Of a stretch of DNA of 45,219 nucleotides, positions 36,918-45,219 are shown piece after piece. Made by a program: the position numbers and the translations under genes. The notes under the pieces are model-generated. The model was not told where the DNA came from and made no database searches. It saw nothing but the letters and a program-made list of their open reading frames with translations. The stretch spans positions 1 through 45,219 of the forward strand of contig UREM01000015.1 of NCBI GenBank assembly GCA_900546775.1. The letters run 5' to 3'. Each line of letters opens with the position of its first letter. The first letter of the stretch is position 1. The stretch comes from an uncultured Collinsella sp. Lineage in GTDB: Bacteria; Actinomycetota; Coriobacteriia; Coriobacteriales; Coriobacteriaceae.

Positions 36918-38471
36918 ATGGCACAGCGTCATCTTCCTGCACTCCTGATCATCATGGATGGCTGCGGCCTTGCTCCGGCTGATGGCGAGAACGCCGTCGC
37001 CGCTGCCAAGACGCCCTTCCTTGATAGCCTGTACGAGAAGTATCCTCACACCACGCTCGGTGCTTCGGGCGAGGACGTGGGCCTTCCCGACGGCCAGATG
37101 GGCAACTCCGAGGTGGGTCACCTCAACATCGGTGCCGGCCGCATCGTGTTCCAGGAGCTTTCGCGCATCAACAACGCCATCAAGGACGGCTCCATCGCCA
37201 AGAACGAGGTCTTCGTCAAGGCTATGGACGACGTCAAGGCCGAAGGCAAGACCCTGCACCTCATGGGCCTTATGAGCCCTGGCGGTGTTCATTCTCACAT
37301 GAACCACGTCGAGGCTCTGGTCAAGATGGCTGCCGAGCGCGGCGTTAAGACCGTTCGCGTCCACGCCTTCATGGATGGCCGCGACGTCGACCCGCAGTCC
37401 GGTGCCGGCTACATGAGCGAGTTCTGCGCTTTCCTGGCTAAGATCTCCGAGGAGACCGGTTGCGATGCGCGCGTCGCAACCGTTTCGGGCCGCTATTGGG
37501 CCATGGACCGCGACAACCGCTGGGAGCGCATCCAGCGTGCCTACGATGTCATGGTCAACGCGTCCGATGCCGATACCGACCCCGTTGCCGGTATCAAGGC
37601 CTACTACGAGAAGGATCCGCGCGGCGACGAGTTCGTCGAGCCCTTCGCTGCCCACAACGAGGGCATTCACGAGGGCGACGCGGCCATCTTCTTCAACTTC
37701 CGTCCCGACCGCGCTCGTCAGATGACTCGCGTGTTCACGGACAAGGAGTTCGACGGCTTTGAGCGCGAGCAGATTAAGCTTTCGCACTTTGTGACGATGA
37801 CCGAGTACGATCCGACGTTTGACGTCGAGGTCGCCTTCCCCAAGACATTCCCCGAGAACGTTCTGGCCGACGTTATCGCCGCCAATGGCCTGAAGCAGCT
37901 GCACACCGCCGAGACCGAGAAGTACGCCCATGTGACGTTCTTCCTCAACGGCGGCATCGAGGAGCCCAAGGAGGGCGAGGAGCGCGTGCTCGTCGCTTCC
38001 CCCAAGGTTGCTACCTACGATCTGCAGCCCGAGATGAGCGCTCCCGAGGTTACCGAGAAGCTCGTCGCCGCTATTAACGAGGATCGCGCTGATTTCTACA
38101 TCGTGAACTTCGCGAACTGCGACATGGTTGGTCACACCGGCGTGTTCGACGCCGCCGTTAAGGCCGTCGAGGCTGTTGACGATGCTCTGTCCAAGGTTGT
38201 CCCGGCGATTCTCGCCAAGGGCGGCTTTGCGCTGATTACCGCCGACCATGGCAACGCCGATCACATGTTTGACGTTGCTTCCGACGGTTCCAAGCATCCG
38301 TTTACGGCTCACACCACCAACCGCGTGCCGTTCATCATCGTTGATGATAAGGCCAAGCTCACCGGTATCGAGGACGGCCGTCTTTCCGATATCGCTCCGA
38401 CCATGCTCACCATGGCTGGTATTGAGCCTTCCGCCGAGATGACGGGTCGCGTGCTCGCCACCGAGGCCTAA
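36918..38471 (+). CDS. gpmI: 2,3-bisphosphoglycerate-independent phosphoglycerate mutase
   Basis: A 517-residue two-domain, Mn-dependent enzyme converting 3- to 2-phosphoglycerate. The metal site begins in MDGCG. The phospho-Ser is Ser64 in MGNSEVGH. GRDVDP, FFNFRPDRARQMTR and the second metal cluster ADHGNADHM are present. It is unrelated to the cofactor-dependent mutase. ATG 36918 follows tpiA closely. Two hairpins lie downstream: TAGAAAAC/GTTTTCTA at 38472-38494 and then the strong terminator. Enolase is not in the cluster. Confidence 0.96.
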   Translation: MAQRHLPALLIIMDGCGLAPADGENAVAAAKTPFLDSLYEKYPHTTLGASGEDVGLPDGQMGNSEVGHLNIGAGRIVFQELSRINNAIKDGSIAKNEVFVKAMDDVKAEGKTLHLMGLMSPGGVHSHMNHVEALVKMAAERGVKTVRVHAFMDGRDVDPQSGAGYMSEFCAFLAKISEETGCDARVATVSGRYWAMDRDNRWERIQRAYDVMVNASDADTDPVAGIKAYYEKDPRGDEFVEPFAAHNEGIHEGDAAIFFNFRPDRARQMTRVFTDKEFDGFEREQIKLSHFVTMTEYDPTFDVEVAFPKTFPENVLADVIAANGLKQLHTAETEKYAHVTFFLNGGIEEPKEGEERVLVASPKVATYDLQPEMSAPEVTEKLVAAINEDRADFYIVNFANCDMVGHTGVFDAAVKAVEAVDDALSKVVPAILAKGGFALITADHGNADHMFDVASDGSKHPFTAHTTNRVPFIIVDDKAKLTGIEDGRLSDIAPTMLTMAGIEPSAEMTGRVLATEA

Positions 38472-38496
38472 TAGAAAACAAATACCGTTTTCTAGT

Positions 38497-38531
38497 AAGG
38501 GGGTTGTCCACAACCGGACGACCCCCTTTTT
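38497..38531 (+). terminator. gpmI terminator
   Basis: A 13-bp stem: AAGGGGGTTGTCC (38497-38509) pairs with GGACGACCCCCTT (38516-38528) with one G-T, loop ACAACC, running into five T. It ends the pgk-tpiA-gpmI transcript. A further small hairpin TGCCATTT/AAATGGCA lies at 38540-38568, before secG. Confidence 0.92.
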
Positions 38532-38635
38532 GGTATTTCTGCCATTTCTACCCCGTCCCTAAATGGCAGGTGGGGGAGTGTTGGAGGTTGTGGTACAGTA
38601 CTGGAGTTTGAATTGTTCTATTAAGGAGCTTATCT

Positions 38636-38890
38636 ATGGGTCCGTTTCAGATTCTTCTGTTTGTCGTTTGGGCTGTTTCTGCCGTGGCGCTGACGATTCT
38701 CGTTCTGATGCATTCCGGTAAGGGCACCGGCGTTTCGGATATGATCGCTAGCTCGCTGTATAACTCCAGCTCTGCCACGGGCGTCATGGAGCAGAACCTC
38801 GATCGCCTGACGGTAATTATGGCCGTCGTTTTTGCCGTGTGTGTCGTTCTGTGCATGTTCTTCTTCCCGCAGGGCATCGTCGGCTACTAA
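38636..38890 (+). CDS. secG: protein translocase subunit SecG
   Basis: An 84-residue inner-membrane subunit of the SecYEG channel. It has two hydrophobic segments (about residues 4-24 and 57-78) joined by a polar loop with the family's HSGKGTGVSD stretch. AAGGAG precedes ATG 38636 by about 10 bases. In actinobacteria secG commonly follows tpiA; here gpmI and a terminator lie between, so secG is probably transcribed alone. Confidence 0.93.
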   Translation: MGPFQILLFVVWAVSAVALTILVLMHSGKGTGVSDMIASSLYNSSSATGVMEQNLDRLTVIMAVVFAVCVVLCMFFFPQGIVGY

Positions 38891-38912
38891 GCATCGGCGT
38901 ATATACGTTTGT

Positions 38913-38942
38913 AAAGGGTCCCGCATGTGCGGGGCCCTTTTT
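38913..38942 (+). terminator. secG terminator
   Basis: AAAGGGTCCCGC and GCGGGGCCCTTT pair over about 12 bp with one T-G, around a short loop, followed by further T residues. It begins 22 bases after the secG stop. Confidence 0.88.
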
Positions 38943-39055
38943 GTTTACAGACTTGTAACAGAGTCAAAATATCCCCACATACTTCGCCCAACTAAAGAAA
39001 TTCTCGACCGTTAATCGGAATTAGCCCCAAATTGTGCATAAAATGCGCTACTGTA

Positions 39056-39084
39056 TTGCAAAACGTTGGCCCGCATTGCATAAC
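39056..39084 (+). promoter_or_regulatory. candidate oppA promoter with AACGTT site
   Basis: TTGCAA (39056-39061) and CATAAC (39079-39084) are 17 bases apart and fit a housekeeping promoter. AAAACGTT at 39060-39067 overlaps the -35 and the spacer, with a 6-base palindrome AACGTT centred on CG, like the sites before the island and gap. The rest of the 238-base gap (38943-39180) holds no gene; the leader would be about 90 bases. Confidence 0.5.
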
Positions 39085-39180
39085 CAGCCATAACGGCGGA
39101 CCGCGTTTGAATGGTTCGATTGGGTTGTCTCGACGTTGCCCGGCCGAATTCACTTTGTCCTATCTCATAAGGAGGATGGC

Positions 39181-40857
39181 ATGGCTGATTCTATGTTCCA
39201 CCAGCCCGTTATGGGTCGTCGCGCCTTTGTTGGCGGCACCCTCGCTGCGAGCTCCATGGCTTTTCTTGCCGCGTGCGGCAAGAAGGGCGGCGACGCTTCC
39301 GGATCTGACTCCGGTTCGACGCTGAACTTCTACATCAACAACCCGGTCTGCATCGACCCCTACAACGTCCAGGAGGATCAGGGCACTCAGGTCGAGTACC
39401 AGCTCTTCGACGCTCTGACGGAGTACGACCCCGAGAAGGGCGAGATCGTTCCGCTAGCTTGCGAGTCCTTTGAGGCTAACGACGACGCCACCGAGTTCAC
39501 CTTCAAGATCAAGAAGGCCAAGTTCCACAACGGTGACGACGTTACTTCCAAGTCCTTCAAGCTCGGTTGGGAGCGTCTAGTCAACACCAAGTCGGCCATC
39601 GCCACCGAGTATGGTCCTTCCGAGGTCTCCTATCACCTCTCCATGGTCGAGGGCTATGACGATCTGCTTGCCGGCAACGCTACCGAGCTCAGCGGTGTTA
39701 CTTGCCCCGACGATGAGACCCTCGTCGTCAAGCTGTCTTCCGCTTACGCCGACTTCCCCTTCGTCGCCTCTCACCCGGCTCTGTCCCCGGTTCCCGAGTG
39801 CGCCGAGTCCGATGTCAAGAGCTTCTACCTTGCCCCGGTCGGTAACGGCCCGTTCATGATGGACGGCAAGTGGGAGGATGGTCAGGAGATCAACCTCAAG
39901 AAGTTTGACGATTACTATGGCGACAAGGCCAAGATCGACGCCATCCACTTCCAGGTCATCAAGGACATGGAGACCGCTTACAAGGAGTTCCAGGCCGGTA
40001 ACCTCGATGTCTGCGACGTTCCCGTTGCTCAGATCGACGCCGCAAAGAAGGACCGCGGCGAGTCCAAGGACGGCTACACCATGGGTGACGGCGAGCATAT
40101 GCTGCTCGGTGCCGAGCCTTCCACGTACTATCTGACCTGCAACACCACGGCCGAGCCGTTCAATAACGCCGACCTGCGCAGGGGCATCTCCCTGGCCATC
40201 AACCGTGAGGCCATCTGCAAAACCATCTTCAAGGGTACCCGTACCCCCGCCGACGGTATTGTTCCTCCGGGAATCGCCGGCTACAAGGAGGGCGCATGGG
40301 AGTTCTGCGCCTATGACGTCGACAAGGCTAACGAGTACCTCGACAAGGTCGCTCCCGCTGGCGCAAACGGCGATCGTGGCATCAATGTGACCCTGTCCTA
40401 CAACCAGGACGGTGGCCACAAGGAGATCATGGAGTCCATCATCGGCGACCTCGCCAAGGTGGGCGTCACCGCCGTCTCCGATACTCCCGAGTGGTCTGCC
40501 CTGCTCGAGCAGTATCAGAACTTCAACTATCAGTTCGGCCGTCTGGGCTGGATCGCCGATTACCCGATCATGGACAACTTCCTGTACCCGCTGTTCCACT
40601 CCGACTCCCTCGGTGGCGACAACCGCTCCGGTTACAGCAACCCCGAGTTCGATGCCAAGGTCGACGAGGCCCGCACCACGGTTGATGACGAGGAGCGCAT
40701 CGCCAAGATGCGGGAGGCCGACGCTATGGTCGCTGCTGACTGCCCGGTTATCCCGGTGATGTTCTACACGCACACCATCGCTGGCTCCGATCGCGTCAAG
40801 CATCTCTATGTTGATCCGCAGAAGCACGCCGATCTGGGTACCGCCGAGCTCGCCTAA
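39181..40857 (+). CDS. oppA: oligopeptide-binding lipoprotein OppA
   Basis: A 558-residue family 5 binding protein. The N-terminus has GRRAFVGG, a Tat-like twin-arginine stretch, then a hydrophobic segment and the lipobox LAAC (Cys32). A short Gly/Ser linker leads to the binding fold; FTFKIKKAKFHNGDDVTSKSF marks the family. The frame is open 15 codons upstream, but ATG 39181 has AAGGAGG five bases before it. It starts a full oppABCDF operon, so it captures extracellular peptides. Codon bias is strong. The gene is followed by two hairpins that may raise its mRNA level above the permease genes. Confidence 0.92.
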   Translation: MADSMFHQPVMGRRAFVGGTLAASSMAFLAACGKKGGDASGSDSGSTLNFYINNPVCIDPYNVQEDQGTQVEYQLFDALTEYDPEKGEIVPLACESFEANDDATEFTFKIKKAKFHNGDDVTSKSFKLGWERLVNTKSAIATEYGPSEVSYHLSMVEGYDDLLAGNATELSGVTCPDDETLVVKLSSAYADFPFVASHPALSPVPECAESDVKSFYLAPVGNGPFMMDGKWEDGQEINLKKFDDYYGDKAKIDAIHFQVIKDMETAYKEFQAGNLDVCDVPVAQIDAAKKDRGESKDGYTMGDGEHMLLGAEPSTYYLTCNTTAEPFNNADLRRGISLAINREAICKTIFKGTRTPADGIVPPGIAGYKEGAWEFCAYDVDKANEYLDKVAPAGANGDRGINVTLSYNQDGGHKEIMESIIGDLAKVGVTAVSDTPEWSALLEQYQNFNYQFGRLGWIADYPIMDNFLYPLFHSDSLGGDNRSGYSNPEFDAKVDEARTTVDDEERIAKMREADAMVAADCPVIPVMFYTHTIAGSDRVKHLYVDPQKHADLGTAELA

Positions 40858-40955
40858 GAGTTTTGCAGCTTCCATGAGGGTCAAGTATTTACGTAGACCT
40901 CATGGGAAACATACAGTTCTCCCTAACCTGGGGTAAACTGGCTGATGGTAATTTT

Positions 40956-40983
40956 GGGATGCCGGTCTGGCGATCGGCATCCC
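40956..40983 (+). other. intercistronic hairpins between oppA and oppB
   Basis: GGGATGCCG (40956-40964) and CGGCATCCC (40975-40983) form a perfect 9-bp stem with a 10-base loop. An earlier hairpin CCATGAGG (40872-40879) with CCTCATGG (40898-40905) lies just after oppA. Neither is followed by a strong T run, so partial termination or RNA stabilisation is likely. Confidence 0.65.
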
Positions 40984-41014
40984 ATTTAGGTTAATCCCTA
41001 GATAGGGGAGTGGT

Positions 41015-42052
41015 ATGGGTAAGTACATCGTTAAACGTGTGCTTCAGTTCATCCCGGTATTTTTGGGCGTTACGCTGATTCTGTTCGCCCTCCAGAATAT
41101 CGTGCCGGGAGACCCGATCAAGCTGATCGGTGGAGACAAGGCTCTGTCCCCCGAGGTGGAGCTTCAGCTTCGCGTGCGCTATCACCTGGTCCAGTCGGAC
41201 GAGGACGGCAACGCGATCCTTGACGAGAACGGCGATCCCGTTCAAACGTCGCTCGTGGACCGTTATTTGTATTACATGAACGGTCTGCTTCATGGCGATC
41301 TGGGCAATTCGTACCAGCGCAAGCTGCCGGTTACGGAAATCTTTGCCCAGAAGTATCCGTATACGGTCAAACTTGCCGCGTGCGCTATCGTGCTCGAGGC
41401 AATCATGGGTATCGGTGCGGGTATCATTTCGGCGGTCAAGCGTTATTCCTTCTGGGATATTTTGGTAACGCTGACCACGTCGATCCTCGTTGCCGTCCCT
41501 GCTTTCTGGCTCGGTATGCTGCTGCAGCTGTTCTTCGGCGTCATCCTTAAGGATCTCACCGGCGGCGCATTCTCCATGCCGATCTCGGGTGCCGGCGGTG
41601 CCAGCTCCCAGTATCAGGATTGGATGCACTACGTGCTTCCGACCATCACGCTGGCTTCGGTTTCGACCGCCTATGCTGCCCGCATCATGCGTTCGCAGCT
41701 GCTCGACGTCATGAACCAGGATTACATCCGCACGGCAAAGGCCAAGGGTCTCTCCAATCGCGCGATCATCATCAAGCATGCGCTTAAGAATGCACTCATC
41801 CCCGTCGTTACCTATATTGGTGTCGACTTCGGCGGCATGCTTTCGGGCGCCATCCTGACCGAGACGGTCTTTAACTGGCCCGGCATCGGCTTCGAGGTCT
41901 ACCGCGCCATTAGCATGCGCGACTGGCCCATCGTTATGGGCGGCGTTACGCTCATTGTTGTCGTCGTTATGGTGATCAACCTGCTCGTCGACATTAGCTA
42001 TGCATTCCTCGACCCGCGCATCCGCCTTGGCGGTCCGTCGGATAAGGCCTAA
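41015..42052 (+). CDS. oppB: oligopeptide ABC permease OppB
   Basis: A 345-residue membrane subunit with six predicted membrane segments. The N-terminus YIVKRVLQFIPVFLGVTLILFAL is typical, followed by a long extracellular loop with NIVPGDPI and YLYYMNGLLHGDLGNSY. The EAA loop is YIRTAKAKGLSNRAIIIKHALKNALIP. AGGGGAG precedes ATG 41015. It pairs with OppC, whose gene follows after 14 bases. Confidence 0.93.
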   Translation: MGKYIVKRVLQFIPVFLGVTLILFALQNIVPGDPIKLIGGDKALSPEVELQLRVRYHLVQSDEDGNAILDENGDPVQTSLVDRYLYYMNGLLHGDLGNSYQRKLPVTEIFAQKYPYTVKLAACAIVLEAIMGIGAGIISAVKRYSFWDILVTLTTSILVAVPAFWLGMLLQLFFGVILKDLTGGAFSMPISGAGGASSQYQDWMHYVLPTITLASVSTAYAARIMRSQLLDVMNQDYIRTAKAKGLSNRAIIIKHALKNALIPVVTYIGVDFGGMLSGAILTETVFNWPGIGFEVYRAISMRDWPIVMGGVTLIVVVVMVINLLVDISYAFLDPRIRLGGPSDKA

Positions 42053-42066
42053 GGGAGGTACGTCTC

Positions 42067-43002
42067 ATGCAGGAAACTGATTCTCAGTCTCAGGAGCAGG
42101 CTACCGCCACCAAGGCCGCATCTGCTCCCGCCAAGTCCCGCACGCTGTGGGGCGACGCTTTTAAGCGTCTTCGTAAGAACAAGCTCGCCGTTATCGGTGT
42201 CTGCTGGATCATCATCGTTGTTGTGGTCGCCCTGACCGCCGATCTGTGGGCTAAGCCCTGGCTCGGCTCTCCTACGGCTTCCGACTCGACTACCATGGCC
42301 CAGACGTCGCTGCTGGCTCCGTGTGCCGAGCACCCGTTTGGCACCGACTCTCTTGGTCGTGACATTCTCGTCCGTGTTATCTACGGTGCACGCGTTTCGC
42401 TTTCCGTCGGTATTATGGCCACCGCCATCTCCACGGTGATCGGTCTGGTCATGGGCGCCCTCGCCGGTTTCTATGGCGGCATCTGGGATACGATCATCAT
42501 GCGCTGTGCAGACATCTTCCTGGCGTTCCCGTACGTGCTGTTCGTTGTTGCCATGATTGCCGTTATCGGTCGTGGTCTTCAGAATGTCTTTATCGCCATC
42601 GGCATTCTCGGCTGGCCTTCGATTGCGCGCGTCTTCCGATCCGCGATCCTCACGGTCAAAGAGAACGACTATGTTGACGCTGCCCGCGCCATGGGTGCAT
42701 CCGATGCCCGTATCGTTATGCGCCATATCTTCCCGAACTCCGTTGCTTCCATCGTGGTCTACGCGACCATGAACATCGGTGGCGCCATTCTGACCGAGTC
42801 CGCTCTGTCCTTCCTCGGCATGGGCGTTATTCCGCCTACGCCTTCGTGGGGCTCCATGATTCAGGACGGTCAGCAGTATCTTCTGACTGCTCCCTGGATG
42901 ATGATCATGCCCGGTCTGGCAATTCTCTCGACGGTGCTCGCCTTCACCCTGCTGGGTGACGGTCTGCGCGACGCCCTCGACGTCAAGATGAAGGACGCAT
43001 AA
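42067..43002 (+). CDS. oppC: oligopeptide ABC permease OppC
   Basis: A 311-residue membrane subunit. A cytoplasmic tail of about 45 residues precedes the first membrane segment (LAVIGVCWIIIVVVVALTA). The conserved HPFGTDSLGRDILVRVIYGARVSLSVG and the EAA loop YVDAARAMGASDARIVMRHIFPN follow, then the C-terminal ALSFLGMGVIPPTPSWG. AGGGAGG lies before ATG 42067. Unlike the island permease, it is not fused to an ATPase. Confidence 0.93.
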   Translation: MQETDSQSQEQATATKAASAPAKSRTLWGDAFKRLRKNKLAVIGVCWIIIVVVVALTADLWAKPWLGSPTASDSTTMAQTSLLAPCAEHPFGTDSLGRDILVRVIYGARVSLSVGIMATAISTVIGLVMGALAGFYGGIWDTIIMRCADIFLAFPYVLFVVAMIAVIGRGLQNVFIAIGILGWPSIARVFRSAILTVKENDYVDAARAMGASDARIVMRHIFPNSVASIVVYATMNIGGAILTESALSFLGMGVIPPTPSWGSMIQDGQQYLLTAPWMMIMPGLAILSTVLAFTLLGDGLRDALDVKMKDA

Positions 43003-43004
43003 GG

Positions 43005-44096
43005 ATGAAGAAGAACAAGAACTATGTGGACCTGAAGGACCAGCCGGTTCCCGAGGGCCAGCATCTGCTCGAGGTCGATGACCTTAAGATGTATTTCCAC
43101 ACCGAGGATGGTGTCGTTCGCGCTGTCGACGGTGTGTCCTACACGCTCGATCGCGGCGAGACCCTGGGTGTCGTCGGTGAGTCCGGCTCCGGTAAGTCCG
43201 TGACCGCCATGACCATCATGGGCCTCATCTCGATGCCTCCGGGAAAGATTGAGGGCGGCGACGTTCGCTACCGCGGTCGTTCGATCCTCGAGATGACCGA
43301 GGAAGAAATGCAGCATATTCGCGGCAACGATATCGCGATGATCTTCCAGGATCCTATGACCTCCTTGAACCCGGTCTATAAGATCGGCAAGCAGGTGGGC
43401 GAGGGTCTTCGTCTGCACCGTGGCTACTCCAAGCAGGAGGCGCTCAAGCGCGCCACCGAGCTTTTGGACCTCGTTGGTATTCCCGAGCCCGAGAAGCGCG
43501 TCAATGAGTATCCGCACCAGTTCTCCGGCGGTATGCGTCAGCGCGTCATGATTGCCATGGCTCTTGCCTGCGATCCCGATATTCTGATTGCCGACGAGCC
43601 CACGACTGCCCTGGACGTTACCATTCAGGCTCAGATTATTGAGCTTATGCAGGAAATGCAGGAGAAGAACGGCAACGCCATCATCATGATTACCCATGAC
43701 CTGGGTGTCGTCGCCGATATGGCCGACAAGATCATGGTTATGTACGCCGGCCGTCCCGTCGAGTTCGGTACTGCTGAGGAAATCTTCTACGAGAGCCGTC
43801 ACCCCTATACCTGGGGTCTGATCCGCTCCATCCCGGAGCAGGCTATCGATGAGAAGAAACCGCTTACGCCGATTCACGGCAACCCGCCTTCGCTCATGAA
43901 CCTGCCCGAGGGCTGCGTCTTCTCTCCTCGCTGCCCCTATGCGACGGACAAGTGCCGCAAGCAGCGCCCCGAGCGCGTTGTCACCGAGTCTGGTCATTAC
44001 TCTGCGTGCCACTACTCTGGTGACCCCGAGTTCCTCAAGAACGCTCCTGAGACGTCCCGTACGCGTAAGGATTCCAAGAAGGGAGGCGAGGCGTAA
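43005..44096 (+). CDS. oppD: oligopeptide ABC ATPase OppD
   Basis: A 363-residue ATP-binding subunit. It has Walker A GVVGESGSGKS (about 54-64), Q-loop FQDP, signature FSGGMRQR, Walker B LIADEPT and the switch THD. The C-terminal extension carries four Cys at 304, 310, 317 and 335 (GCVFSPRC, KC, SAC), the pattern of the oligopeptide-transporter domain, for which an Fe-S cluster has been reported in an actinobacterial Opp structure as I recall. The gene starts two bases after the oppC stop with only AAGG as ribosome site, so coupling is likely. Confidence 0.94.
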   Translation: MKKNKNYVDLKDQPVPEGQHLLEVDDLKMYFHTEDGVVRAVDGVSYTLDRGETLGVVGESGSGKSVTAMTIMGLISMPPGKIEGGDVRYRGRSILEMTEEEMQHIRGNDIAMIFQDPMTSLNPVYKIGKQVGEGLRLHRGYSKQEALKRATELLDLVGIPEPEKRVNEYPHQFSGGMRQRVMIAMALACDPDILIADEPTTALDVTIQAQIIELMQEMQEKNGNAIIMITHDLGVVADMADKIMVMYAGRPVEFGTAEEIFYESRHPYTWGLIRSIPEQAIDEKKPLTPIHGNPPSLMNLPEGCVFSPRCPYATDKCRKQRPERVVTESGHYSACHYSGDPEFLKNAPETSRTRKDSKKGGEA

Positions 44097-45124
44097 TGGC
44101 AGATACCAACGAGCGTACTCCGCTGCTGAAGGTTGAGCACCTCTCTAAGGAGTTTCCCGCTGAGTCCGGCATGTTCGCCAAGCGCTTCTCCAAGCGTGTC
44201 GTCTCTGCTGTGAATGACATTTCGTTCGAGATTTATCCGGGCGAGACCTTTGGCCTGGTTGGCGAGTCTGGTTGCGGTAAGTCCACCACGGGCCGCACCA
44301 TCATGCGCCTGACCAAGCCGACCGCCGGCAAAGTGTTCTTCCAGGGCAAAGACGTTGCCGAGATGAGCAAGCATGAGATCAAGGACATGCGTCGCGAGAT
44401 GCAGTTCATCTTCCAGGACCCCTATGCTTCGCTGAACCCCCGTATGACCATCGGCGAGATCGTCTCCGAGCCCATGACTATTCACGGCGTGGGCACCAAG
44501 GAGGAGCGTATCGAGCGTGTTCGCGAGCTTCTCGACGTCGTTGGACTGAACCCCGAGCACATCAACCGCTATCCGCACGAGTTCTCGGGCGGTCAGCGTC
44601 AGCGTGTCGGCATCGCCCGCGCCTTCGCTTTGAAGCCCAAGCTGATCATCTGCGACGAGCCCGTTTCCGCTCTGGATGTTTCCATTCAGGCCCAGGTTCT
44701 GAACCTGCTCAAGGAACTTCAGGACAAGTTTGGTACGGCGTATCTGTTTATCGCCCACGACCTGTCCGTCGTGCAGCACATCTCCGATCGCGTTGCCGTT
44801 ATGTATCTGGGCAAGATGGTCGAGGTTTCGGACTGGAAGACGCTCTATAGCGAGCCTCACCATCCGTACACGCAGTCGCTGCTGTCTGCCGTGCCGGTTC
44901 CCGATCCTGATATCCAGAAGACCCGCAAGCGCATCATCCTCGCTGGCGATCCGCCGTCGCCGCTGGATCCGCCGACCGGCTGCCGTTTCCACACGCGTTG
45001 CCCGATCGCGCAGGGCATCTGCTCGGAGAAGCTTCCTGAGTTTAAGGAAGTTGCCCCGGGTCACTGCTGCGCCTGCCACTTCGCCGAGCCGTTCCCGATC
45101 AAGGAATCGCACATCGACCTGTAG
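44096..45124 (+). CDS. oppF: oligopeptide ABC ATPase OppF
   Basis: A 342-residue ATP-binding subunit that pairs with OppD. Walker A GLVGESGCGKST is at about 53-64, with Q-loop FQDP, signature FSGGQRQR, Walker B LIICDEPV and the switch AHD. The C-terminal cysteine-rich extension (GCRFHTRC, GIC and CCAC) is intact. Its ATG shares one base with the oppD stop, and GGGAGGCG lies just upstream. It is the last gene of the opp operon in the window. Confidence 0.94.
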   Translation: MADTNERTPLLKVEHLSKEFPAESGMFAKRFSKRVVSAVNDISFEIYPGETFGLVGESGCGKSTTGRTIMRLTKPTAGKVFFQGKDVAEMSKHEIKDMRREMQFIFQDPYASLNPRMTIGEIVSEPMTIHGVGTKEERIERVRELLDVVGLNPEHINRYPHEFSGGQRQRVGIARAFALKPKLIICDEPVSALDVSIQAQVLNLLKELQDKFGTAYLFIAHDLSVVQHISDRVAVMYLGKMVEVSDWKTLYSEPHHPYTQSLLSAVPVPDPDIQKTRKRIILAGDPPSPLDPPTGCRFHTRCPIAQGICSEKLPEFKEVAPGHCCACHFAEPFPIKESHIDL

Positions 45125-45219
45125 TCGGTTGTTTTCGTCCGGGCCCGTGCTGGACTTAGTTTTCAGAACATTCCGCAGACCAGGAAACCCCCTTATCCGC
45201 AGCTCCGAAGGAGCAGGAT
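45125..45219 (+). other. tail after oppF, start of next gene region
   Basis: The last 95 bases have no recognisable gene. GCTCC and GGAGC near 45200-45213 can form a small hairpin, and the GAAGGAGCAGGAT end looks like a ribosome binding site for a gene that would start just beyond the window. No strong terminator is seen after oppF. Confidence 0.4.

Noticed and set aside
36702..38513. Open frame of 603 codons opposite gpmI
   Set aside because: Same explanation: codon-bias shadow of a highly expressed gene.

Overview
The window looks like a chromosomal segment from a Coriobacteriia actinobacterium, most likely Collinsella or a close relative. This rests on the moderately G+C-rich coding sequence, the uvrC - rapZ - whiA - gap - pgk - tpiA - secG gene order familiar from actinobacteria, and a RapZ P-loop with Arg in place of Lys, as in actinobacterial homologues. 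The genus is recognition, not proof.

Layout. (1) 1-3.76 kb: the end of an rRNA operon (16S 3' end, a spacer without tRNA, 23S, 5S, strong terminator). (2) 3.89-7.4 kb: coaE, a lytic transglycosylase and uvrB. (3) 7.46-13.58 kb, minus strand: an LTA-synthase-like sulfatase, the Mrp ATPase and two FAD-dependent oxidoreductases. (4) 13.7-20.9 kb: uvrA with a LexA-like box upstream, ybaK, murJ and uvrC, so all three excision-repair genes lie within 16 kb. (5) 21.0-31.7 kb: a catabolic island, read here as uptake and breakdown of sialic acid. It holds a four-gene peptide-type ABC transporter with a permease-ATPase fusion, two CE7-type esterase paralogues (one without its nucleophile), a NanA-like lyase, a ROK kinase and NanE. 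(6) 31.7-38.9 kb: rapZ and whiA (without the usual yvcK between them), then gap, pgk, tpiA, gpmI and secG. (7) 39.1-45.1 kb: a complete oppABCDF oligopeptide transporter.

How the genes fit together. The proposed island pathway is: import of the sugar acid, possible removal of O-acetyl groups, aldol cleavage to ManNAc and pyruvate, phosphorylation, and epimerisation to GlcNAc-6-P. The later steps (nagA, nagB) are not in the window, but the product would feed the glycolytic genes next door. The island sits exactly where many actinobacteria have uvrC next to rapZ. AACGTT-centred sites upstream of the island transporter, gap and oppA may mark a shared LacI-type control, but no such regulator is encoded here.

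The most interesting points are the catalytic-Ser-to-Gly esterase paralogue kept beside its intact sister, the fused transporter subunit that has lost the cysteine cluster typical of its family, the absence of yvcK, and two terminator-like hairpins that end directly before the ribosome binding site of the next gene. No CRISPR array, insertion sequence, prophage or tRNA gene was seen.
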